From an uncultured Desulfobacter sp. (GTDB lineage: Bacteria > Desulfobacterota > Desulfobacteria > Desulfobacterales > Desulfobacteraceae), in the NCBI RefSeq assembly GCF_963666145.1, contig NZ_OY762614.1:3524501-3588500 (forward strand): DNA of 64,000 bases, written 5' to 3'. A program made the position numbers and the translations under genes. This document shows, in pieces, positions 44,033 through 53,488 of this stretch (its first letter is position 1; each line of letters opens with the position of its first letter). The notes beneath the pieces are model-generated. The model saw nothing but the letters and a program-made list of their open reading frames with translations, made no database searches and was not told where the DNA came from.

Positions 44033-46216
44033 TCACTTACCAATCAATCGGGCAACTAGCTTCATATTTCCGAGCTCTCCCCAGAGTGACTTATTCCCAA
44101 CCACATAAAAATTCTGTTTTGCTCTGGAAACTGCAACATTGAGCAGGTTCACATTAGATGTAGCCCAGCTTCTTGCGCCTGTTTGCGCCGGATTTGGAGC
44201 ACCTAAAAGTAATATAACCGCTTTGGTTTCCTTTCCTTGGAAGGTGTGAACAGTTCCAATATTGTTGTAAATCCAATCATTTGGATTTACGATGCCATGC
44301 TGTATTAAAGTATTCTCTTCCATCCGCATACGCTGACTCATTCGTTCGGCAACAATTCTGAATGGAGAAATGACATAAATTTCAGGATCGCCATTGGTTT
44401 CAGCAATTCGTTTAAGAAGCATTTCGGCAACAACCTCTCCCTCCTCGGGACACCACTTTTCTTGAGCACTTCCTTGTATATCAAACCATTCGGATTGCTT
44501 TCCAAATAAAGAGGTAATATCTGATTCGCGGGAAACCGTTGCTTGGGCCATTAAGCCGTTATAGGCAAGACGATTGGAAATCGTAAACATTGGGTCTTCA
44601 CAACGCCTGTGAACAAGCAAAGGCGAACCAATTCTAATCTCGCTCAATTCTCGGGGGATAGTTGTACCATAGACATTAGCGTTATCCGATAACGTCTGAA
44701 CAGACGCATCTGGAGCCATCCAGTGAAATGGATCAACTCCAAAATGCTTTGAAATTCCTTCAACCAAAAGCGAAGGTAAAGTGACAACAGGCTCTATTTG
44801 CAGTGGATCACCAACGCACATGACACGTTTGGATCGATAAATTGCTCCAATAGCTGCTTGTGGTGTTGCCTGACCAGCCTCGTCGATAAGTAACCAGCCG
44901 ATACTTTCTTTTGGCATTGGCTTGAACATACGCCCAACCGAAGCGAAAGCAGTAGACATAACCGGAGTTAACAAAAAAGCACTCGACCAAAGATGAGGCA
45001 ACAATGCCTGCTTGTCTTCGGGTAAGCCTTTTCCGCTTAAAACCGAGAAAAACGCACCTAGATTTTGTCTGAGCTGCTTTGAGGCTGCGTCTATAAATGC
45101 TTTATGTAAACGTACAGCGGCAACGAACACATCATCTCTAAGACACTGCGCTTCGATTGTAAAGTTCGGAGAGAAAACTTGCTGTTGATCGTGTTCTAGA
45201 GCCCAAAGTCCCGACGTAACGAGTTTATTTCCGCAAATTGGCGAGTATTTTTCAATTTCAGCTAAAAGAGTAACGCGCTGTGAATGAAGTGTACTTATTT
45301 TTTCCTGAGTATGAGAAATGGCATGATGAAGTTTGGATAGCTCGGAACCGCATTCATTAGCCTTCGATTGAGCCAATTTATAGTCTTTGTTAGCACCTGA
45401 AAGCTCTGTTCGTAATGCACTATATTGAACCTTCCACTCTTTCCATTTAGATCGGGAAAACAGACGTTTAAAAAATCCGGGTTTCGTGGCTTTTAGATCA
45501 TTTTCCCAAGTTTTAAGCTGATCTACTTTTGATTTTTTTTGTCCAGAATCTTTTTCGAGTGAAGCGTAGCGCTCCTTTGCGTTATTGATTTCTGTTTTTT
45601 GCTGCGCTTCATCAGTCAGCAAGCTCTGAATCTCTACCTCTAGCTTCACTGCTTTGATAGAAGCCTCATAAGATTTTTGTGCTTTATCAATTACAGCCTG
45701 TGCGTTTGTTAAAGTCTCTTCGAATTCTCTGCAAGCAAAATCCCAACGTCTTTTTGCATCTTCTATTGAGCTGGGCGGATTACATTCTTCAAGGATGCGA
45801 GGAATAATGTCATTTCCATCGTCATCAACTTCTAAATTCAGTTGACCCGTTATCGACAGGAAGTATTTACGAAGCCCCGTATCATCGTCCCACCATGCTG
45901 TATTGATAAATTTAGAGCGGTTTTTAGCATTCCCAAGTACGGCAGCACATAAACCCCACGTTTCTTCCCCTCCATCAGACAAAGCATCACTAACAGTTTT
46001 AAAATACTCAAACCCTTCAATGTCCTGCGCAATCTGTCCGTATAGCGGAAGCTCTTTGCTAACATTCTCTACAGCTTTATTATTGGTAGATGCCACAATC
46101 ATTTCATGCCCTCTCAAACTATCGTCGAGCTTGTAGAGGTGAACAAAAGCATTACCTAACTTCATCTGACCTGAATGCTCAAACGCATCATCGACGTTCT
46201 TGAAAGCACACAACGC
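44033..46216 (-). pseudogene. superfamily 1 (DNA2/UPF1-like) helicase, 5' end removed by an IS3 element
   Basis: The remaining 728 codons begin inside the helicase core. Motif Ia-like VASTNNKAVENVSKEL is close to the cut, and Walker A is missing. A ~200-residue coiled-coil insertion (SYEASIKAVKLEVEIQ onward) follows. Then motif II LLIDEAGQATP, motif III CVGDPLQIEP, a VHRRCEDPMF motif, GTVHTFQGKE (V) and NVAVSRAKQNFYVVGN (VI). The frame runs into the IS end at 46217. Long COG1112-type helicases of this kind are frequent in defence islands. Without Walker A the protein cannot hydrolyse ATP normally. Confidence 0.8.
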
Positions 46217-46247
46217 TGACCTGGTCAAGTAAAAATGGACACTTTTG

Positions 46248-47057
46248 TTAAGCGGCTTTTTCTAAAAACCACAGTTTTTCAAATTCTTTTGGACTGATAT
46301 ACCCCAAATAGGAATGACGTCTGTTGCAATTGTAAAACATTTCGATGTAATCAATGATGTCTCTCCGGGCTTCTTCTCGGGTCATGTAGTTTGTAAAAAA
46401 GACCCTCTCAGTCTTCAAACTACCGAAAAAGCTCTCTGCCACGGCATTGTCCCAACAATTCCCTTTCCGGCTCATGCTGCTAACCATCCCAAGGGTATTC
46501 AACATTTTCTGGAAGTTTTTACTGCAATACTGACTTCCCCTGTCTGAATGAAATAGCAGGCCAGGGGCAGGCATTCGACGCCTGATTGCCATGTGCAGGG
46601 CATCCATGATCAACTTTGTGGTCATTCGATTACTCAGGGACCAGCCGACAACCCGGCGTGAAAAAAGGTCTATAACGACGGCCAAATACAACCACCCTTC
46701 GTGGGTCCAAATGTATGTAATGTCAGAGACATAAACCTTGTCCGCTTCGACAACTTCAAACTGTCTGTCCAGTAAATTCGGTGCAACTGGCAAATTGTGT
46801 TTGCTGTCTGTCGTCGCTTTAAATTTCTTTTTCTGCTTGGCGGCAACACCGGCCATTTTCATCAATGACCCAGCTTTGTACCGCCCGCAAGGACTGCCGG
46901 ATGCTTTTATCTCTTCTGCAATCCGGCGGGCGCCATAGGTACCCCTTGATGCTTGATGAGCCGCTTTAACAATAGGAATTAGTGTCTCTACTTCCCTCTG
47001 CCTCAATGATTTTTTACATTTACGCCAGGCATAATATCCACTCCGGGATATGAGCAT
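46248..47057 (-). CDS. IS3-family transposase OrfB (DDE integrase domain)
   Basis: 269 aa from ATG 47057; the frame is open further upstream and overlaps orfA in the -1 frame, so the active product is probably an OrfAB fusion made by frameshifting. Integrase core: VYVSDITYIWTHEGWLYLAV (D), LLFHSDRGSQYCSKNF (D), GNCWDNAVAESFFGSLKTE (E), ending HSYLGYISPKEFEK. The catalytic triad is intact. Confidence 0.92.
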   Translation of the reverse strand: MLISRSGYYAWRKCKKSLRQREVETLIPIVKAAHQASRGTYGARRIAEEIKASGSPCGRYKAGSLMKMAGVAAKQKKKFKATTDSKHNLPVAPNLLDRQFEVVEADKVYVSDITYIWTHEGWLYLAVVIDLFSRRVVGWSLSNRMTTKLIMDALHMAIRRRMPAPGLLFHSDRGSQYCSKNFQKMLNTLGMVSSMSRKGNCWDNAVAESFFGSLKTERVFFTNYMTREEARRDIIDYIEMFYNCNRRHSYLGYISPKEFEKLWFLEKAA

Positions 47058-47116
47058 GACAATACATATCAGAGCTACTGGGTAAGCCTTCCTCTCAGCA
47101 TCAACGAATTGATACT

Positions 47117-47410
47117 TCAGCTCATTTCTTTCGCGAAGAAGGCTGCTGCCTTTTTTAAGATTTCACGTTCCATCTTCAAACGGTTGTTTTCTTTTCGAAG
47201 ACGGCTCAACTCTGCCTTCATTGCCACACTTCCTTGTAAACCAGTGGCACTCTCTCCACTACCTTCAATCTCACGTTTCCAGCGACCCAGCATGGTTGGA
47301 TTGACTCCGAGATTTCGGGCTGCCTCGGTAATCTGATATCCCTGTTCGGTTATCAGTTTAACTGCTTCTTCTTTGAATTCAGGTGCATACTTCTTTCTGT
47401 CTTTCTTCAT
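47117..47410 (-). CDS. IS3-family OrfA (helix-turn-helix protein)
   Basis: 97 aa. HTH_Tnp_1 pattern: KYAPEFKEEAVKLITEQGY, ITEAARNLGVNPTMLGRWK, then a leucine zipper-like LRKENNRLKMEREILKKAAAFFA. It binds the IS ends and, when fused to OrfB by a -1 shift near its end, forms the transposase. Confidence 0.92.
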   Translation of the reverse strand: MKKDRKKYAPEFKEEAVKLITEQGYQITEAARNLGVNPTMLGRWKREIEGSGESATGLQGSVAMKAELSRLRKENNRLKMEREILKKAAAFFAKEMS

Positions 47411-47496
47411 TTGACACCTCCGTGTGGATTATTAACCCACTCTTAGAGAAGTGTCCACAATTACCCTACCACCTCAATTCGGGTGGGATTTTTTCA

Positions 47497-47733
47497 ATGA
47501 TACAATTTGCCAAACAAGGGAAAACCCAATTGTATTTTGGGGTCTTATGCCTGATGATGCTTTCATTAGTTAATTTTTTGTGTGGTAGATACTTATATAA
47601 GAAATCCGCTTCAAGCAATTTGGAATGGGCTTTGTTTGGCTTTTTGGGTAATTTAAACGCATTGTTTTGCTTCTGGCTCTATTCAAAAATTTTCTCTGGA
47701 TGGAAGAAAGGCAAGAAATTTTTCTCAAACTAA
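47497..47733 (+). CDS. small two-helix membrane protein in the accessory region
   Basis: 78 aa. Start at 47497, 20 bases outside the IS end, with GGTGGGA about ten bases upstream; longer readings begin inside the IS. Two hydrophobic helices (LYFGVLCLMMLSLVNFLCG and WALFGFLGNLNALFCFWLY) flank a short charged loop, with a basic C-terminus. No family recognised. Confidence 0.55.
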   Translation: MIQFAKQGKTQLYFGVLCLMMLSLVNFLCGRYLYKKSASSNLEWALFGFLGNLNALFCFWLYSKIFSGWKKGKKFFSN

Positions 47734-48036
47734 ACGTACATTTTATACATTAATAAATAGCGTATGCCAAACATTCCTTATGGGCCGGAAATATAGAAAA
47801 CTTGAGGCGAGCCTTAATGGTATGATCAATCACTTCCGATGATTTCCGAAAGGTGGGAAATGGCAGAAGTAAGGCTCGGTGGCCTTGTTTTAGAAATGTG
47901 ACATACTTTTTTATTGCGTCGCAAAAAACGTTCGTTGGATAAAATTGATTTCGACATCATAGTCTTCTTCGCTCATAGTTCGATGGCATTTGTGATTCAT
48001 GATTTTCATAAACGTATACACAGCGTCCTGATTAAA
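47734..48036. other. 303-base gap with nested inverted repeat
   Basis: CGAGCCTTA (47808-47816) is exactly inverted at 47870-47878 and encloses an ATTTCC/GGAAAT hairpin. No ORF is convincing. It may be a short structured RNA, a MITE-like remnant or a terminator-like element; no T run follows. Confidence 0.4.
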
Positions 48037-48507
48037 TTATCTCGAGCTGCTATCACTGATATATCCGGCCAGTTCCGGTGCCAATGAAACAAGTTTTTGG
48101 GCTTCTTGGGATTCGTGCACCATCAGTGTGAAATCTGAAAATTCAAAACCGGGGGCCACTGAACAACCGACCAGCACCGTTTCTGAAATGGGGGCGGCCG
48201 CCTGCCAGACGCCTGCTGGGACAACATGACAAAAACAGTTCTCTTGGGCAGATAATGTCACGCATTGGGGCGCAGAGTCTGTTTCATTCCATAAAAACAG
48301 ATGGATACCTTCTCCCTGATAAAGATTCCAGATTTCATCTGATGTCACTTTATGAAACCGGCTGATTTCTTCTGGGTTTAACGAAAAATAGATATGGGTC
48401 AGGGCGGGTTTGGCGCTCCCGTCATTTTTGGAGACTATGCGGTCAGATCTGAACACTTCTCTATATCTGCCGCCCTCGGGATGGTCTATCAGATCAATTG
48501 GTGTCAT
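48037..48507 (-). CDS. cupin-fold DUF985 family protein
   Basis: 156 aa from MTPIDLIDHPEGGRYREVFRS, the usual opening of cupin_5/DUF985 proteins. Then LTHIYFSLNPEEISRFHKVTSDEIW, LYQGEGIHLFLW and VVPAGVWQAAAP with the metal-ligand His/Glu residues. ATGs at 48570 and 48609 would add 21 or 34 residues that the family normally lacks and would overlap a plus-strand ORF, so I prefer 48507, though no start has a strong ribosome site. Function unknown (sugar- or nucleotide-related cupins are similar). Confidence 0.75.
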   Translation of the reverse strand: MTPIDLIDHPEGGRYREVFRSDRIVSKNDGSAKPALTHIYFSLNPEEISRFHKVTSDEIWNLYQGEGIHLFLWNETDSAPQCVTLSAQENCFCHVVPAGVWQAAAPISETVLVGCSVAPGFEFSDFTLMVHESQEAQKLVSLAPELAGYISDSSSR

Positions 48508-48568
48508 CTTTTCAATTGGATGGTTCACTTGCTGAATCCTTTCGGCTAAGTTTCTTTGAATCTGTAAC

Positions 48569-48730
48569 ATGGGAAAGATCATCATACACAATTTGGGGAT
48601 CAATTGCATGGCTGTGAAGGATTATAATCCTGCCATGTCCGCTGTCTTGGAAAAAATAATTGACAAAGTGTATACGTTTCATTATGAAGACGCACCGAAT
48701 TTTCGCCAGAAGGCGATGGAATTAAGTTAG
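48569..48730 (+). CDS. small ORF (53 aa) with downstream terminator
   Basis: MGKIIIHNLGINCMAVKDY, then MSAVLEKIIDKVYTFHYED and NFRQKAMELS. The composition is protein-like, and a strong intrinsic terminator begins 32 bases after the stop. No clear ribosome site; an internal ATG at 48608 has GGGGA nine bases upstream. It may be a genuine small protein or the tail of a lost gene. Confidence 0.45.
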   Translation: MGKIIIHNLGINCMAVKDYNPAMSAVLEKIIDKVYTFHYEDAPNFRQKAMELS

Positions 48731-48762
48731 TCTTAAGAAGTAAAAAAATAATAGTAAAGTCA

Positions 48763-48812
48763 AGCCACGAAGGCAGTTGTTTTTGAAAAACACTATCTTT
48801 GTGGCTTTTTTT
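48763..48812 (+). terminator. intrinsic terminator
   Basis: AGCCAC..AAG.CAGT pairs with ACT..CTT.GTGGCT around a TTTTTGAAAAA centre and is followed by seven T. It ends transcription from the left before the TonB receptor gene. Confidence 0.85.
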
Positions 48813-48870
48813 ATGTGGGAAAGGGGATTTGTTATAACAATTTGAATTTAAAAGGGGATGTGCTGGAGAA

Positions 48871-51216
48871 ATGTTGAAAAAGAAAAAGTTGGTTTTTATT
48901 TTTGTCATATTGATGTGTGCCGGTTTGTTTTTTTCTTCAGGTGAGGCCGGGGCGGATGATAACGAAATCCAGGTGTCATCATCAGTGAACGAAGACGAGG
49001 ATGCAGCCCAACAACCGGCGCAGGATCTGGGCGAAATTACGGTCACCGGAAAAATTATGGACGAAACCACGGCCCATATGCCTGCCGTGGTGGAAAGTAT
49101 TACGGCTGAAGGTATTGGACGGATTAATGCCATGGAAACATCGGATGTGTTCAAATACATGCCCGGCTCTTACCTGCGCAAACTCTATCCGGGAAGCACC
49201 AACAGTCCCTTGATCATTCGGGGCAATAATTCCACCATGACAGGCCGGACCCTGGTGTTGGCGGACGGCATGCGGCTTTCCGACTTTACGTCAAGTGGAA
49301 ACAGCAATGCCCCGAAATGGTTTATGGTCGCCCCCCAGGAAATTGAGAAAGTGGATGTGATCTACGGCCCTTTTTCTGCGGCATTGAGCGGTAATTCCAT
49401 GTCGGGTACGGCCCTGATCACCACCCATATGCCCGATAGCCTGGAGGTGGATACCAGCCTGAAATATTTTTATCAGAATGCCCATGTTTATAACACCGAT
49501 GACGATCTTGAGGGATATAATGCATTTGGCTCCGTGGGCAATCGGACCGGGAAGTTTTCTTACAATCTGTGGTTCAACCGCATGGAGGCTGAGGCCCAGG
49601 CCATTAGCTTCATCACCAAATCCGCCTCATCCGGCGGCGTTGCCGTGGGAAATCCGGTGTCCGGATGGGTGGCCGATAAGGACCTAAATAACGAAGACCG
49701 GTACGTATTGGGCTCTGCCGGCACCAGCGATATTACAAATAATACCCTGAAACTTAAAATGGCGTATGATTTGACCGATTATTCGACGATCAGACTGACG
49801 TCCGCCATCTGGGATTCAGAGAAGCTGGAAGATTCCCCGGAAAGTTATCTGCGGGATGCAAGCGGAAATATTGTCTACTCCGGCACTGTGGATATTGACG
49901 GCAACAGTTATACATTAAGCAGTTCCACCTTCAGGTATCGGGAGGCCGAATACCAGGATCTGATCAACGGGCTAAGTTATAAGCTGGATGCCCCCGATGG
50001 ATTAAAGGTTGATGCCTCGGTGAGTGCTTATACTGCATTGAAAAATATCTCCCGCCAGTCCACGGATGCGGTGCCTGCGTCTGAGCACGGCGGTGCCGGA
50101 ACCGTAACGGAAAATGATAACGGCTGGTATACCGCAGATCTTAAAGTCGCCAAAGATGTCACCGGCTGGGCAGGTGCCCACACCCTGTCGGCCGGCTATC
50201 ATTTTGACCGGTATTACACGGACAGCGAAACATGGAATGCCTCCGACTGGTATGATGATGTCAGGACCAGTCTGGACGAGGCGTCGGAAGGAAAGACCCA
50301 GACCCATGCGCTTTTTATAGAGGATACCTGGTATATTGAAGACCATTGGTCGATTTATCTGGGCGGCCGGTATGAGTGGTGGAACGGATTTGACGCCAGC
50401 AAATCCACTGATGGCGTCGGCGGGCGGGTTACCACGGACCTTGACGACAAAAGCGACAATGGGTTTTCTCCCAAATTTTCAACCACTTTCACGCCGAACA
50501 ACAACTGGCAGCTCAGAGTCTCCCTGGCCCAGGCCATCCGGTATCCCACAGTGGGTGAGATGTATTACGGCGGTATCACATCCACAGGCGAGATCAATAA
50601 AAGCAACCCGGATTTAAAGCCCGAAGAGAGTTTTGCCAAGGATTTTACCATCACCCGGTTCCTGGGCAGCAATTCCGAAGCCCGGCTGACCTTTTTTGAA
50701 GATGATATTGATAATGCCATTTTCAAGCAGACCAACAGCTATACAAACGTAAGCAACTATCAGAATGTGGATGAAGTCAGGACCCGGGGCATCGAACTGG
50801 CATTTAATGTGCGGCGGCTGTTTATTGACGGCTTGGGATTGTTCACAAACGTGGCCTGGACCGATTCCGAAATTCTGCGTAACGATAATGTCCCTGAAAG
50901 TGTGGGCAAAGATTTTCCCAGGGTCCCCGAGTGGCGGGTGAAATGCGTGCTGGATTATGCGCCGACGGACAAATGGGCCATCACCTTTGCCGGCCATTAT
51001 TGCGGGGAGCAGTACTCCGAGCTGGATAACTCGGACACCAATGGCGGATACGGCGGGGTGGATGACTTTCTGGTGTTTGATGTCAAGTTCAGCTACCGTT
51101 TTCCCAAGGGCTTTGAAGCAACCCTGGGCGTGGATAACATCACGGACGAGGAATATTATGTTTCGCATCCCTATCCCATGCGCACCTATTTTGCCGAACT
51201 CAAATATTCATTTTAA
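48871..51216 (+). CDS. TonB-dependent outer-membrane receptor
   Basis: 781 aa. Signal peptide 1-~28 (FVILMCAGLFFSSGEAGA). TonB-box-like LGEITVTGKI, then a plug domain (PAVVESITAEGIG, PLIIRGNNSTMTGRTLVLADG, EIEKVDVIYGPFSAALSGNSM). The rest is a beta barrel with RYEWWNGFD, GFSPKFSTTFTPN and LKPEESFAKDF strands, ending in ELKYSF with a terminal Phe as barrel proteins require. It takes up a bulky or scarce ligand with TonB energy. The two genes behind it suggest a transition metal (nickel or cobalt) or a metal chelate. No promoter was assigned; AGGGGATG-GGAG-type sites precede the start. Confidence 0.92.
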   Translation: MLKKKKLVFIFVILMCAGLFFSSGEAGADDNEIQVSSSVNEDEDAAQQPAQDLGEITVTGKIMDETTAHMPAVVESITAEGIGRINAMETSDVFKYMPGSYLRKLYPGSTNSPLIIRGNNSTMTGRTLVLADGMRLSDFTSSGNSNAPKWFMVAPQEIEKVDVIYGPFSAALSGNSMSGTALITTHMPDSLEVDTSLKYFYQNAHVYNTDDDLEGYNAFGSVGNRTGKFSYNLWFNRMEAEAQAISFITKSASSGGVAVGNPVSGWVADKDLNNEDRYVLGSAGTSDITNNTLKLKMAYDLTDYSTIRLTSAIWDSEKLEDSPESYLRDASGNIVYSGTVDIDGNSYTLSSSTFRYREAEYQDLINGLSYKLDAPDGLKVDASVSAYTALKNISRQSTDAVPASEHGGAGTVTENDNGWYTADLKVAKDVTGWAGAHTLSAGYHFDRYYTDSETWNASDWYDDVRTSLDEASEGKTQTHALFIEDTWYIEDHWSIYLGGRYEWWNGFDASKSTDGVGGRVTTDLDDKSDNGFSPKFSTTFTPNNNWQLRVSLAQAIRYPTVGEMYYGGITSTGEINKSNPDLKPEESFAKDFTITRFLGSNSEARLTFFEDDIDNAIFKQTNSYTNVSNYQNVDEVRTRGIELAFNVRRLFIDGLGLFTNVAWTDSEILRNDNVPESVGKDFPRVPEWRVKCVLDYAPTDKWAITFAGHYCGEQYSELDNSDTNGGYGGVDDFLVFDVKFSYRFPKGFEATLGVDNITDEEYYVSHPYPMRTYFAELKYSF

Positions 51217-51322
51217 CGGCTGTATAGCTGACTCTGTATGTGAACAGTCAGGCCCAATTCATCATGAAGTATGAAGGTGATTTTTATACAAACGCTTATT
51301 AAATTAACAACAAAGGATGTGT

Positions 51323-52084
51323 ATGATGAAAAGTTTAAATGTGATTTTCTGTATTGCTGTTTTTACCTTTGCGGTTTGTTGCTCTGCCACGGTCCATGCC
51401 CATGACACCCTGCTGGTCATGGACAATTATCAAACGTCAATCAACAGCACCCCCGGCTTAAAGGTGTTCAGTGCCCATAATTTCCTACCGCCGGAAGACG
51501 CTGTGATGAGTCCGGACAGGCTGGAGGAGGTCTTTTTTATCACGCCGTCATTTGAACGGGTGGCACAAAACGCTAAACTCAGTGCCCCGGGCACATACAT
51601 GTGTCTGGCTGTTCCCGTTAATGGTTTTGCCACCAAAACCCCGGACGGCTACCAAAGAGGGAAAAATAAAAAAGAGGTGGATCATCCTCTCCTCTGCAGC
51701 TATTCCATGAAATATGCCAAAGCAATATTCACCGTGGGCCAGGCCGGGGGTGACGCCTATGCCAAACCCCTTGGACAGAAGATGGAAATTATTCCGTTAA
51801 AGGACCCGGCCACCCTTAATCCTGGCGACATACTTCCGGTCAAGGTACTCAAAGAAGGTGCGCCGGCCCGGACATATGTTTACGGCACCTATGACGGTTT
51901 TTCAGATCAAAAAGATACCTTTTGCTATACCACCCGTACCGATAAGCAGGGGATTGCTGAAATCAAACTGCTGCACCAGGGCACCTGGGTATTGATTGCC
52001 AAAATCGAAGAACCTTTTTCCGACAGTGCCGTATGCGACACCCAACGGTGGGCCGCTACCCTGACATTTCATGTGGCTGAATAA
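51323..52084 (+). CDS. periplasmic DUF4198-type protein (NikK-like metal uptake component)
   Basis: 253 aa. Start at 51323 (AAAGG at 6 nt), with another ATG next to it. A signal peptide ends at AVCCSATVHA; the mature protein begins HDTLLVMDNYQ, placing a His at or near the N-terminus, as in DUF4198/NikK-like proteins thought to bind nickel or cobalt. Later LNPGDILPVKVLKEGAPA is the Ig-like region. It follows the TonB receptor by ~100 bases and precedes a smaller partner, so the three probably form one import route. Metal identity is inferred. Confidence 0.75.
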   Translation: MMKSLNVIFCIAVFTFAVCCSATVHAHDTLLVMDNYQTSINSTPGLKVFSAHNFLPPEDAVMSPDRLEEVFFITPSFERVAQNAKLSAPGTYMCLAVPVNGFATKTPDGYQRGKNKKEVDHPLLCSYSMKYAKAIFTVGQAGGDAYAKPLGQKMEIIPLKDPATLNPGDILPVKVLKEGAPARTYVYGTYDGFSDQKDTFCYTTRTDKQGIAEIKLLHQGTWVLIAKIEEPFSDSAVCDTQRWAATLTFHVAE

Positions 52085-52108
52085 CGCCTGATGGCGGTTT
52101 CTCTTTGT

Positions 52109-52140
52109 CCCCGGTCATGTAACGGCCGGGGATTTTTGTC
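52109..52140 (+). terminator. intrinsic terminator after the DUF4198 gene
   Basis: CCCCGGTC and GGCCGGGG (one T-G pair) form an 8-bp stem with a 7-nt loop, followed by ATTTTTGTC. It may end or attenuate the TonB-receptor transcript before the 150-aa gene. Confidence 0.75.
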
Positions 52141-52189
52141 TTGGCGGTATTGAGACATCAAGGATCGGATAAACAGTTGGAGAGATTTT

Positions 52190-52642
52190 ATGAAAACAAT
52201 CCAGGCATTGTTGGCCTTGGGAGTTTTACTGGTATTGGTGGTTCCGGTATGGGGGCATGGGACCGAAGGTTTTGCAGAAAAAGAAGAGGGCATCCTGGTC
52301 AGTGCCGAATACGACGACGGCGAACCCATGAGTTATGCCGAAGTTAAGATTCTCGCCCCGTACAGTGATATCCCTTTTCAAAAAGGCCGGACCGACCGGA
52401 ACGGGCGGTTTATGTTCCGGCCTGACCAAAAGGGCATGTGGCAGATTATTGTTTCGGACGGGGTGGGGCACAGGCTGGCTTTAGAACGGGAAATTCTCGA
52501 TGTCAAAGGTGATATGAAGACGGCAGCACCAGTAAAAACTGACTTTTCGGCAATTTCACGGACCCAGGGGATTGTTATCGGGGTAAGCATTATATTGGGT
52601 CTGTTCGGTATTGTTTACGGCTGGAAAGCCCGCTCCCATTGA
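52190..52642 (+). CDS. exported membrane-tethered protein (NikL-like partner)
   Basis: 150 aa. Signal peptide to about VWG, so the mature protein begins HGTEGFAEKEEG with His at the N-terminus. A carboxypeptidase-regulatory/Ig-like segment (YDDGEPMSYAEVKI, FQKGRTDRNGRFMFRPDQKG) follows, then a C-terminal membrane helix (GIVIGVSIILGLFGIVYGW). This matches the NikL type of additional component of nickel/cobalt ECF-like transporters. Separated from the DUF4198 gene by a terminator. Confidence 0.65.
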   Translation: MKTIQALLALGVLLVLVVPVWGHGTEGFAEKEEGILVSAEYDDGEPMSYAEVKILAPYSDIPFQKGRTDRNGRFMFRPDQKGMWQIIVSDGVGHRLALEREILDVKGDMKTAAPVKTDFSAISRTQGIVIGVSIILGLFGIVYGWKARSH

Positions 52643-52786
52643 TTGTTTTCCGAGGGTTTTTCAAGGCGGGAACCGTTGTCGATCGACCAGGAAATTCTTG
52701 ATTTTTCGGGCAATTAATGGTACCCGACACCTGCTTTTGTAAGGGACGTCTGTCCTTGGAGAATGAAATTTTAGAAGGATTAAAAC

Positions 52787-53488
52787 ATGACGGGAATGAC
52801 CCGTTCGGCGGATGACCGACTTGCCGTATTTGAAGACCTTGGTCTCCGGGACTATGTGCCGGTTCTTGAGATTCAGACCTCAGCCCGGGACGCGTTGATC
52901 CGGAACCCAGGTTTAAGCGACCGGGTTCTTTTTGTCCAGCACCCCGCGGTTTACACCTTAGGTAAAAGAGGGGGCAGGGAAAACCTTGTGGTCTCGGAAC
53001 AGTTTTTGGCCGAACGCGGCATTGACATTGTCCAGACCGCCAGAGGGGGAAACATTACCTTTCATGGTCCGGGCCAGGCCGTGCTCTATCCCATTATCAA
53101 CCTGGAGCGATCCAGGATCGGGGTGGCCGATTTTGTTAACGGCCTTGAGGAAATCATGATGCGAACGGCCCGCAATTTTGGCGTAGAGGCAGGACGGGAC
53201 CCGAAAAACCACGGCCTTTGGGTCGGATATAAGAAAATCGGCAGTGTGGGAATTTCCATTAAAAAAGGGGTCTCCATCCATGGCCTGGCATTGAATGTAT
53301 GTCCGGACTTGACGCCGTTTACCTGGATCAACCCCTGCGGTCTGCAGAATGTAGCGATGACTTCCCTTGAACAGGAAAATAAAAACTTGGCCTTTGATCC
53401 GAAAGCGTCCATGGAACGGGTCAAGGATCTGTTTTTCAAGTTTTTTTGCGAGATTTTTAATTTTAACACACGGGGAGCAAACCCATGA
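52787..53488 (+). CDS. lipB: lipoyl(octanoyl) transferase
   Basis: 233 aa. Signatures: VQHPAVYTLGKRG, RGGNITFHGPGQAVLYPI (RGG..T.HGPGQ), KIGSVGISIKKGVSIHGLALNV with catalytic Lys, and INPCGLQNVAMTSL with catalytic Cys. It moves octanoate from acyl-carrier protein to lipoyl domains. The stop overlaps the lipA start by four bases. A start a few codons downstream is possible. Confidence 0.95.
   Translation: MTGMTRSADDRLAVFEDLGLRDYVPVLEIQTSARDALIRNPGLSDRVLFVQHPAVYTLGKRGGRENLVVSEQFLAERGIDIVQTARGGNITFHGPGQAVLYPIINLERSRIGVADFVNGLEEIMMRTARNFGVEAGRDPKNHGLWVGYKKIGSVGISIKKGVSIHGLALNVCPDLTPFTWINPCGLQNVAMTSLEQENKNLAFDPKASMERVKDLFFKFFCEIFNFNTRGANP

Larger units (their letters stand above)
46217..47476 (-). 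mobile_element. IS3-family insertion sequence, about 1260 bp
   Basis: Ends begin TGA and end TCA. The terminal inverted repeats (46217-46244 and 47449-47476) match at 20 of 28 positions, including a shared TGGACACTT. The two overlapping ORFs are typical of IS3. Flanks (CGC left, ATT right) show no target duplication, so one side was probably lost by a later deletion, which fits the truncated helicase. Confidence 0.85.

Noticed and set aside
48600..49160. 186-codon minus-strand ORF over the TonB receptor 5' end
   Set aside because: Shadow of the receptor and of the small ORF upstream; low-complexity Ser/Phe-rich sequence without motifs.
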